DNA of 15,647 bases from Chloroflexaceae bacterium (GTDB lineage Bacteria; Chloroflexota; Chloroflexia; Chloroflexales; Chloroflexaceae). A program made the position numbers and the translations under genes. The stretch spans positions 1 to 15,647 of the forward strand of contig JAOACN010000420.1 of NCBI GenBank assembly GCA_026417815.1, written 5' to 3'. Of this stretch, positions 1-5,330 are shown piece by piece (the first letter of the stretch is position 1; the number at the start of each line of letters is the position of its first letter). The notes beneath the pieces were generated by a model, which saw nothing but the letters and a program-made list of their open reading frames with translations, was not told where the DNA came from and ran no database searches.

Positions 1-579
1 CTGTTCGACCGGCGCGATTTTCTGCACTCGGCCGGCGATTTCTACCGGCCCGACGGCGAACCGGGCAGCCGGGGGGTGTGGGAGCGCGACCGCGGCCAGT
101 ACGACGCGGTGACCGAGGTTTTCGGCCCCTGCGCCGGCGCCGCGGCCTATCGCCGCGCGGCCCTGGAGACCCTGGCGGAGGACGGCAGGGTGTTCGACGA
201 GGATCTGGGCATGTACTGCGAAGATGTGGACCTGAACCTGCGGGCGCGGCGGCGGGGGATGCGGACGATCTTCGTTCCTACGGCGGTGGTCTACCACCGC
301 CTCAGCGCCACCGGCGGCGGAACCCTGGCCAGTTACTACTGCGGGCGTAACTTCGCCCTGGTGTGGGCCAAGAACATGCCCGCGCCCCTGGCCCGGCGCT
401 ACTGGCCGGCGCTGCTGGCCTCACAGGCGCGTTTTGCGCTCCACAGCCTGCGCCACATCCGCGAGCCGGCGGCCCGCGCCCGGCTGCGGGGCCAGCTAGC
501 CGCGCTGCGCGCCCTGCCCCTCTTCCTGCGTAAACGCCGGCGTCTCCAACCCGATGAGACGCTTTGCCTGACGCCATAG
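1..579 (+). CDS. Family-2 glycosyltransferase, C-terminal part (5' end outside window)
   Basis: The reading frame is open from base 1 to the TAG at 577-579, so 192 codons of a longer gene are visible. The visible part matches the second half of GT-A fold family-2 transferases of the rhamnosyltransferase type. It has an FGPCAGAAAYRR stretch, then a Glu-Asp acceptor/catalytic motif in MYCEDVDLNLRARRRG, then a VVYHRLSATGG segment. The tail is basic and rich in Arg/Leu, as in enzymes that sit at the inner face of the membrane. The family moves sugars from nucleotide donors onto lipid or polysaccharide acceptors; donor and acceptor cannot be read from this fragment. A second glycosyltransferase starts 22 bases downstream on the same strand, which suggests a shared surface-glycan operon. 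The nucleotide-binding N-terminus lies outside the window. Confidence 0.85.
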   Translation: MFDRRDFLHSAGDFYRPDGEPGSRGVWERDRGQYDAVTEVFGPCAGAAAYRRAALETLAEDGRVFDEDLGMYCEDVDLNLRARRRGMRTIFVPTAVVYHRLSATGGGTLASYYCGRNFALVWAKNMPAPLARRYWPALLASQARFALHSLRHIREPAARARLRGQLAALRALPLFLRKRRRLQPDETLCLTP

Positions 580-601
580 CCGGATTTTAGCCACTACGCT
601 T

Positions 602-1405
602 ATGCATCAATCTTCTGACCAGCCAATCTACCTTTCGATCGTTATTCCGGCCTACAACGAGGAGCGCCGTCTCCCCGCCACGCTCCAGCAGGTGCGCGCC
701 TACCTGGCGGCCCAGCCCTTCGTCAGCGAAGTGATTGTGGTGGACGATGGAAGCGATGACCGCACCGCCGCTGTGGCCGCGAGCTACCCGGATGTTCAGG
801 TCCTGCGCCGCGAGCATCGCGGCAAGGGCTTTGCGGTGCGCGCGGGCGCGCTGGCGGCCAGCGGCGCCTATGTGCTGCTGTGCGATGCGGATCTGGCCGT
901 GCCGATCGAGGAGTGGGTGAAGTTCGAGGGCTTCTTCGCCAGCGGCTACGATGTGGTGATCGGCTCGCGCGAGGGCATCGGCGCCACCCGCGAAGGCGAG
1001 CCCTGGCATCGCCACGTGATGGGCCGGGTCTTCAACTGGATCATTCGCCTGGTGGCCCTGCGGGGCATCAACGATACCCAGTGCGGCTTCAAGGCCATGC
1101 GTCAGGAGGTGGCCCGGGACCTGTTCCAGCGCGTGCGGATCTACGGCGACGACGCGCCGGTGGTGCGTGGCGCCGCGGTGACCGCCTATGATGTTGAGGT
1201 GCTGTTCCTGGCGCGCAAATGCGGCTACCGCATCGCCGAGGTGCCCGTGCGCTGGCGCTACGGCACCGAGACCAAGGTGAACCCGCTGCGCGACTCGCTC
1301 CGCAATCTGCGCGATGTGTTCACCGTGCGCCTCAACGATCTCCGCGGGCGCTATCGCGCGGCCCCCGCACCGATCGCCGACCCGGATGCCGTTTGCCACC
1401 ATTGA
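602..1405 (+). CDS. Family-2 glycosyltransferase, dolichyl-phosphate beta-glucosyltransferase (Alg5)-like
   Basis: This 267-residue protein has the full GT2 core. IVIPAYNEERRLP lies near residues 13-25, the nucleotide-binding VDDGSDD at 47-53, the metal-binding DAD at 95-97 (CDADLAVP), and the subfamily signature NDTQCGFKAM at about 157-166. NDTQCGFK is typical of polyprenyl/dolichyl-phosphate glucose and mannose synthases, which transfer a sugar from UDP- or GDP-sugar to a lipid phosphate at the cytoplasmic membrane face. I see no C-terminal membrane domain, so it would be a peripheral enzyme. The start at 602 leaves only a few residues before the first beta strand. No clear Shine-Dalgarno precedes it, so translation may be coupled to the glycosyltransferase ending 22 bases upstream. 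The exact sugar is unknown. Confidence 0.88.
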   Translation: MHQSSDQPIYLSIVIPAYNEERRLPATLQQVRAYLAAQPFVSEVIVVDDGSDDRTAAVAASYPDVQVLRREHRGKGFAVRAGALAASGAYVLLCDADLAVPIEEWVKFEGFFASGYDVVIGSREGIGATREGEPWHRHVMGRVFNWIIRLVALRGINDTQCGFKAMRQEVARDLFQRVRIYGDDAPVVRGAAVTAYDVEVLFLARKCGYRIAEVPVRWRYGTETKVNPLRDSLRNLRDVFTVRLNDLRGRYRAAPAPIADPDAVCHH

Positions 1406-1462
1406 TGCAGGACCGGCCGGGGAAACGGGTTTCCCTCGGGCCCGCCTGAGAACCGGCGGGGA

Positions 1463-1485
1463 GGCGCGACCCGGAGGGTTGCGCC
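1463..1485 (+). repeat. Intergenic GC-rich hairpin
   Basis: A 10-bp stem GGCGCGACCC / GGGTTGCGCC (one G-T pair) closes a 3-base GGA loop. A second hairpin just upstream is GGGAAAC (1420-1426) with GTTTCCC (1429-1435). They fill the 96-base gap between the glycosyltransferase and the small membrane protein. No T-run follows, so a terminator is not supported. An mRNA-processing or attenuating structure, or a repeat remnant, is possible. Confidence 0.45.
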
Positions 1486-1501
1486 AGCAAGGGCTTGTCG
1501 T

Positions 1502-1888
1502 ATGCCCATTGTGATCAGCGGGAAATGGCTCTGGCGCGCGGCGCTGCTCGCCGGTGGCCTCTGGCTGGCGATCGGCGCCCTGCTGCCGGCGCGGGTGCGC
1601 AAGGTGCGCCTGACGGCGATCAGCGGCCCTGGCCCCTTTTACGCGACGATCGCCTGGTCGTATGGCCCGGGGGTGCGGCCCATCAGTATCATCTTCGATG
1701 TGGAACTGGGGGACAGTTACGGCAGCGCCACCACCGATGGCGAGGCGCTCGAGGCCGAGATTCCCTTGAGCGCCGCGCCTGACGGCCCCTGCCGGATCAC
1801 GGCCAGCGCAACCTACCGGCTGCTTGGGGTCGCGTATACGCGCGTGCGACGCTTCGAGGCGGCGGAACCGGGGGGTGCTATCCAGTAA
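1502..1888 (+). CDS. Small membrane-anchored protein of unknown function
   Basis: I do not recognise this 128-residue protein. Residues about 8-30 (WLWRAALLAGGLWLAIGALL) form one hydrophobic segment that could be an uncleaved signal anchor, followed by a basic patch ARVRKVR. The rest alternates short hydrophobic strands with Gly/Pro turns, as in a small beta-sandwich exposed outside the membrane. It lies 96 bases after the glycosyltransferase on the same strand and may belong to that operon. The Shine-Dalgarno is poor: GGAGGG at 1473-1478 is too far from the ATG. The convergent gene ends at 2104. The composition and the sensible hydrophobic profile favour a real gene over a chance frame. Confidence 0.6.
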   Translation: MPIVISGKWLWRAALLAGGLWLAIGALLPARVRKVRLTAISGPGPFYATIAWSYGPGVRPISIIFDVELGDSYGSATTDGEALEAEIPLSAAPDGPCRITASATYRLLGVAYTRVRRFEAAEPGGAIQ

Positions 1889-2012
1889 GGTTGTTGTGGA
1901 AAGACCCCGTGCTGAACGAGGCGCGTGAGGCCATTGCCATCGCAAAAACCGTTCGCGGGTTCGTGCGTCGCCGGCTGGGGTTGCACAAACGGTCTCGGAG
2001 CTGAACCAGCAA

Positions 2013-2085
2013 GGCGCCTGTTCTCCCTCCCGTGTGAGGTTGCCCCCCGGTAGCAGGACGCACAGGGGCATTCCCGACAGGCGCC
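2013..2085. repeat. Inverted repeat in a convergent intergenic space
   Basis: GGCGCCTGT (2013-2021) is matched by its exact complement ACAGGCGCC (2077-2085), with 55 bases between. It lies in the 215-base space between two convergently transcribed genes. It might act as a weak bidirectional terminator or be a decayed palindromic element. No T-run is visible. Nothing else recognisable lies in 1889-2103. Confidence 0.35.
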
Positions 2086-2103
2086 CTCCGCTGCTGCCAC
2101 CGT

Positions 2104-2526
2104 TCACGCGCCGCCCTCGATCTCGGCGATCTTTGCCCGCACCTGGGCGGCGAGGCGCTGGAGTTCGCGGTTGACCACGTATTGCCATTCCTCGGCCTCG
2201 TGATCCTCCAGCGCGCCACCGCCGTACTTCAGTTCCATCGCCAGGTGCCACCCGCGCTTTTCGGCGAAACGCTCCAGCTCGCGCTGCCGGCTCGGCGGCC
2301 AGCGCCGCTTGATGAACTGCCGGAAAGCGTGCTCCATGCGCTGCGAGCCGTCAGGGTTGAGCGAGGGGAGCGCAAAGTAGGGTTCGGCATCCCGCGGATC
2401 GGGTTCGGAAGCTTTGGTGAAATAAAGGGTGCGATGGGGAATGGAGTAGCGCCACTCGCCATCGCCAGCATAGTTGGCGGGGTTGTTGGCAATCGCTCCG
2501 GTCAGCATCCGATCGGTGATGGTCAT
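2104..2526 (-). CDS. Conserved-looking hypothetical protein, 140 residues
   Basis: I cannot assign a family. A good Shine-Dalgarno (GGAAGG, minus strand, just upstream) supports the ATG at 2526. The protein is soluble, with no signal peptide or membrane segment. The N-terminal half carries aromatic, probably beta-strand segments (EWRYSIPHRTLYFTK; EPYFALPSLNPDGS). The C-terminal half is charged and helical (MEHAFRQFIKRRW..., then ELQRLAAQVRAKIAEIE). Amino-acid use is balanced and unlike that of a chance antisense frame. It is transcribed away from the divergent metal regulator at 2931, with 404 bases between them. It is probably a cytoplasmic protein. Confidence 0.7.
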   Translation of the reverse strand: MTITDRMLTGAIANNPANYAGDGEWRYSIPHRTLYFTKASEPDPRDAEPYFALPSLNPDGSQRMEHAFRQFIKRRWPPSRQRELERFAEKRGWHLAMELKYGGGALEDHEAEEWQYVVNRELQRLAAQVRAKIAEIEGGA

Positions 2527-2650
2527 TGGTTCCCTTCCAAAGCTATCTGATGGCCTTCATTCGAGGTGGAACGGTCACGTCTCTGGAGCTCTACCTGGCA
2601 CGTTGCCCCTGGCGGGGGTTGCGGGGGCCGCAGGTCCCCGAAGATCCTTT

Positions 2651-2691
2651 CTTCCTGGCGGGGCGCGGCTTCGCTGCGCCCCGCCAGGAAG
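2651..2691 (+). repeat. Long perfect GC hairpin
   Basis: The arms at 2651-2666 and 2676-2691 are perfect complements over 16 bp (core CCTGGCGGGGCGC / GCGCCCCGCCAGG). The stem continues by a G-T pair and two G-C pairs to a TTC loop. It stands between divergent promoters, so it cannot be an ordinary terminator of either neighbour. It directly adjoins the repeat copy at 2686-2757. Confidence 0.75.
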
Positions 2692-2757
2692 GGGAAAGCC
2701 TGGAGGGGTGTGGCCCCTCCGAACCTTCCCGTAGCGGAAGCTACGGCAAGTGACAAC
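2686..2757 (-). repeat. Dispersed two-hairpin repeat (family C), copy 1
   Basis: Read on the minus strand, this stretch matches 4597-4668 over about 72 bases with few gaps. The order is TTGTCACT, a small hairpin (CCGTAGC/GCTACGG, GGAA loop on the plus strand, 2729-2746), GGTTCGGAGGGG, a CCACA loop, CCCCTCC, then CTTTCC and CCTGG. The second stem is GGAGGGG/CCCCTCC (2702-2708 and 2714-2720). Loop and stem changes partly compensate each other, which suggests the folded form matters. No open frame is conserved between the copies. Confidence 0.7.
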
Positions 2758-2832
2758 GTAGCGGTAGGGCGACTCTGAGGGTTGCCCTGCAGCCGATTAT
2801 GTTCACATCAGCATAGCACGGCGGTATTACCC

Positions 2833-2850
2833 TCGCAACGGTGGTTGCGA
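2833..2850. promoter_or_regulatory. Candidate operator palindrome upstream of the DtxR-type regulator
   Basis: TCGCAAC-GGTG-GTTGCGA is a perfect 7-4-7 palindrome. It lies 13 bases upstream of the -10-like TATGAT and about 80 bases before the regulator's ATG, overlapping the -35 position. DtxR/MntR proteins bind palindromes of about this size as dimers, so autoregulation is a reasonable inference. The base sequence is not the classical DtxR or MntR consensus. Confidence 0.4.
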
Positions 2851-2863
2851 CGATGCGCGGGGG

Positions 2864-2869
2864 TATGAT
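2864..2869 (+). promoter_or_regulatory. Possible -10 element (TATGAT)
   Basis: TATGAT sits in an AT-rich patch 61 bases before the regulator's start codon and just downstream of the palindrome. No good -35 hexamer is seen at 16-18 bases, so only the -10 is proposed. Confidence 0.35.
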
Positions 2870-2930
2870 AAAGTTGTTCTGACCACGATAGCGCCCGGGG
2901 CCGGCTCGCCCGCAGAAAGAGAGCGCTCTG

Positions 2931-3677
2931 ATGCCCGACTCAGAGGAACACGGTCGCGTCACACCCGCCATCGAGGACTACCTGAAGGCCATCTACACCC
3001 TGCAGCAGCAGCACGGCGTGGTCACCACCTCGCTGCTCGGCGAACAGCGCGGCTCGAAGCCCGGTTCGGTCACCGGGATGATCAAGAAGCTCGCCGAGAT
3101 GAACCTGGTGCAACATACGCCCTACCAGGGGGTGATGCTTACCCCGGCCGGGGAACGCATCGCCCTGGAGGTGATCCGCCATCACCGCCTGCTCGAACTC
3201 TACCTGGTCGAGGCCCTCGGGTATAGCTGGGACGAGGTGCACGAGGAGGCCGAGCGGCTCGAGCACCACATCAGCGAGAAGCTGGAGGCGCGCATCGCCG
3301 AGCATCTGGGCAACCCCGCCTTTGATCCCCACGGCGACCCGATCCCCACCATCGAGGGCACGCTGCCCGTCTCCGCCGGCACGCGCCTTGCCGATCTCGC
3401 AGTCAGCGAGCGGGGGCGCATCGTGCGCGTGCGCGATCAGAGTGGCGAGCGCCTGCGCTACCTGGCCGATCTGGGGCTGGTGCCCGGGGCGCAGGTCGAA
3501 GTGACCGCCAGCGCCCCCTTCGACGGCCCGCTGACCATCCGGCTCGGCAGCGCCAGTTACCCCCTCGACCGGCGCATGGCGCGGACGATTGAAGTGGAAC
3601 GCCTCGCCGATGACGACGCGGACGCCGCTCAGGCGCAATCCGCCACCCTCAGAGCGGCCGAGATGCCGGGCGGGTAA
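2931..3677 (+). CDS. DtxR/MntR-family metal-dependent transcriptional regulator
   Basis: This is a 248-residue three-domain regulator. A winged helix-turn-helix spans about residues 11-72 (recognition helix around SVTGMIKKLAE). A dimerisation/metal domain spans about 75-140, and a FeoA/SH3-like domain about 145-222 (VRVRDQSGERLRYLADLGLVPG). Metal ligands can be placed by the family pattern: Asp16 (EDY), His84/His85, Glu89, Glu108, Glu111 and His112 in AERLEHH. Asp at the first position and Glu where Fe-type DtxR has Cys resemble manganese-sensing MntR, but the FeoA domain is typical of iron-type DtxR/IdeR. Bound to metal, it would repress uptake or activate efflux genes. A LysE-family exporter follows on the same strand. 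No strong Shine-Dalgarno is visible. Confidence 0.92.
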   Translation: MPDSEEHGRVTPAIEDYLKAIYTLQQQHGVVTTSLLGEQRGSKPGSVTGMIKKLAEMNLVQHTPYQGVMLTPAGERIALEVIRHHRLLELYLVEALGYSWDEVHEEAERLEHHISEKLEARIAEHLGNPAFDPHGDPIPTIEGTLPVSAGTRLADLAVSERGRIVRVRDQSGERLRYLADLGLVPGAQVEVTASAPFDGPLTIRLGSASYPLDRRMARTIEVERLADDDADAAQAQSATLRAAEMPGG

Positions 3678-3712
3678 CATCTCGCGGCGGGCGGAACGGG
3701 GAGGGGCGCGGC

Positions 3713-3823
3713 ACCTGTTCACACTTCTCCTGGGAGCGAGGGCTTCCAGCCCTCGTTGTGGCTTTGAGGGCGAGACGCCCTCGCTCCCAGGCTCTCCTGT
3801 TACCCCAGGTGTGAACAGTTTCA
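3713..3823 (+). mobile_element. 111-bp palindromic mobile element (family B), copy 1
   Basis: This element aligns without gaps to 13471-13581, also 111 bases. A perfect 15-bp inverted repeat (3729-3743 with 3777-3791, core GGGAGCGAGGGC/GCCCTCGCTCCC) forms the centre. Near the ends lie TGTTCACAC (3716-3724) and its complement GTGTGAACA (3809-3817). The exact 9-base direct repeat GGGCGCGGC flanks it at 3704-3712 and 3824-3832, like a target-site duplication. It carries no gene, so it would be mobilised in trans or be a REP-like unit. It lies between the metal regulator and the exporter. Confidence 0.75.
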
Positions 3824-3863
3824 GGGCGCGGCCTCCCCGCGCCCTCCGAGCAGGATGTACCCT

Positions 3864-4484
3864 ATGGAACTGGGCCTCTTCGCCCGCGGCGCGTTGATCG
3901 GCCTGGCGATCGCCGCCCCGGTCGGGCCGATCGGCGTGCTGTGCATCAATCGCACCCTGCGGGACGGGCGCATGGCGGGCTTTGTCTCCGGGTTAGGAGC
4001 GGCAACGGCCGATCTGATCTACGGCACGATCGCCGTGCTGGGGCTGACGGCCCTGACCGGCGCGCTGGCGGGGATCAGCTTCTGGACGCGCCTGCTGGGC
4101 GGGCTGTTCCTCTGCTATCTGGGGCTGCGCACCCTGCGCGCCCAACCTGCCGCGCGGCCCGCGGCGGGCGCGGCGCGGGGGTTGCTGCGCGCCTACGCTT
4201 CAACCCTCATTCTGACCCTCACCAACCCGGCGACGATTATCGCCTTCGCGGCGATCTTCGCCGGCCTCGGCGCAAGCGGCGCGGCCCACGGCTACGCCGA
4301 GGGGTTGCTGCTGGCGACGGGGGTGGCCGCCGGTTCGGCCCTGTGGTGGCTGATGCTCAGCGGGGGCGTGGGGCTGCTACGGTCACGCCTGACGCCTACG
4401 GCGCTGCGCTGGATCAACCGCGGCGCGGGCCTGATCATCCTGGGGTTCGGCCTGGCGGCCCTGTGGTCGCTGGTCAGTCTGTAA
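3864..4484 (+). CDS. LysE/RhtB-family translocator (amino-acid or metabolite exporter)
   Basis: The protein has 206 residues from this ATG. About six hydrophobic segments lie near residues 5-27, 38-65, 70-88, 110-135, 143-168 and 180-204. The family hallmark IAAPVGPIGVLCINRTLRDGR sits at the first helix/loop, and TLTNPATIIAFAAIFAG in the fourth. LysE-family carriers export amino acids or related solutes by proton antiport in the inner membrane; the substrate cannot be read from sequence. The start at 3864 is chosen because AGGA (3852-3855) lies eight bases ahead; an ATG at 3855 would add MYP. The gene follows the metal regulator by 186 bases with element B between. LysE-superfamily relatives also export Mn or Cd, so regulation by the upstream protein is possible but unproven. 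Confidence 0.9.
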   Translation: MELGLFARGALIGLAIAAPVGPIGVLCINRTLRDGRMAGFVSGLGAATADLIYGTIAVLGLTALTGALAGISFWTRLLGGLFLCYLGLRTLRAQPAARPAAGAARGLLRAYASTLILTLTNPATIIAFAAIFAGLGASGAAHGYAEGLLLATGVAAGSALWWLMLSGGVGLLRSRLTPTALRWINRGAGLIILGFGLAALWSLVSL

Positions 4485-4517
4485 AGTAAGGTTCCTTGCA
4501 CTTCCGCCCTCCTCCCA

Positions 4518-4540
4518 GCCTCCCCTCAGCGGGGGGAGGC
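4518..4540 (+). terminator. Possible terminator or repeat hairpin after the LysE gene
   Basis: GCCTCCCC (4518-4525) pairs with GGGGAGGC (4533-4540) around a 7-base loop, 33 bases after the exporter's stop codon. No T-run follows, so rho-independent action is uncertain. The surrounding 4500-4596 is low-complexity C/G-rich sequence resembling other repeat remnants in the window. Confidence 0.35.
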
Positions 4541-4596
4541 GCCGGGCGATCTCCCCCAGCGAGGGAGGGTTGGGGCGGGGAAGCAGTACCTCTCCT

Positions 4597-4668
4597 TTGT
4601 CACTGGCCGCAGTTTCACTGCGAGGAGGTTCGGAGGGGCTACACCCCTCCGAACTTTCCTCTCCCTGG
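4597..4668 (+). repeat. Dispersed two-hairpin repeat (family C), copy 2
   Basis: This is the plus-strand counterpart of 2686-2757. The first hairpin is CGCAGT-TTC-ACTGCG (4608-4622). The second is GTTCGGAGGGG (4628-4638), loop CTACA, CCCCTCCGAAC (4644-4654), an 11-bp perfect stem. The shared sequence ends at CCTGG (4664-4668), exactly where the remains of a secreted-protein gene begin, so the repeat sits at the gene's truncation point. Confidence 0.7.
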
Positions 4669-5307
4669 TGCGGCGGCAACGGCGCGCTGAACAACAATGT
4701 CTACGCCCTGGCGGTGAGCGGCAGCGACCTGTTCGTGGGCGGCGCCTTCCAGAATGCCGCGGGCATCCCCCAGGCCGACCGTGTGGCCCGTTGGAGCAGC
4801 GGCGCCTGGAGCGCCCTCGGCGGCAGCGGCGGCAACGGCGCGCTGAATGGCGCCGTCTAGGCCCTGGCGGTCAGCGGCAATGACCTGTTCGTGGGCGGTA
4901 GCTTTCAGAATGCCACCGGCAACCTGGCCTTCGACCGTATCGCCGCCTACGTCGCGCCGCCGTCTGTGATCGCCGTCACCCGCCTCGGTCCAAACCCCAC
5001 CGGCGCCGCCAGCGTGCAGTTCCGGGTGGGCTTCGATGAGCCGGTCTTCGGGGTGGCGGCGGACGACTTTGTCCTGGCAACCACCGGCAGCCTGAGCGGC
5101 GCGAGTATCAGCGGCTTCAGCGGCAGCGGCGCGACCTACGTTGTCACGGTGGCGACGGGGACGGGGAACGGCGATCTGCGCCTGAACGTGCCCGCCGGGG
5201 CAACGATCCGCGACGTGGTCGAGTTGAGCCCGAACAACTTGCCCTTCACCACGGGTGAGACGTACAGTGTGATCAGGGGTGTCTACCTGCCGCTCGTGCG
5301 ACGCTAG
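4669..5307 (+). pseudogene. Remnant of a large secreted repeat protein (beta-propeller-like repeats plus Ig-like domain), 5'-truncated with internal stop
   Basis: One frame runs through this segment, broken by a TAG at 4858-4860. It encodes two tandem 52-residue units (period 156 bp; 4672 and 4828 begin identical 20-base stretches) of the type VYALAVSGSDLFVGGAFQNA, common in delta-60/propeller-like bacterial surface proteins. An Ig-like domain follows (about 4965-5275; NPTGAASVQFRV, FDEPVFGV, TGSLSGASISG), then a short tail YLPLVRR. In unit 1 the matching codon is TAC (Tyr), so a single C-to-G change made the stop. No start codon or signal peptide precedes unit 1. The sequence changes abruptly into repeat family C at about 4668, so the 5' part is lost. 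A downstream frame at 4891-5307 could still encode the Ig-like domain but lacks a secretion signal. Confidence 0.8.
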
Positions 5308-5330
5308 CGCACTGACCGGTTACGTGATGT

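Larger units (their letters stand above)
2527..2930. other. Divergent intergenic region rich in hairpins
   Basis: This 404-base space separates the unknown protein (minus) from the DtxR-type regulator (plus). The part near the first gene holds three strong hairpins in a row (2651-2691, 2702-2720, 2729-2746). The part near the regulator is AT-richer and holds an 18-base palindrome (2833-2850) and a -10-like TATGAT (2864-2869). I see no further gene. Confidence 0.6.

Noticed and set aside
587..2251. 554-codon minus-strand open frame
   Set aside because: It is antisense to a clear glycosyltransferase and the small membrane protein; it has an Arg/Ala/His-rich composition typical of GC-rich shadow frames and no domain signature.
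2651..2746. Terminator for a neighbouring gene
   Set aside because: The flanking genes are divergent, so no transcript is expected to end here; the hairpins match a dispersed repeat instead.
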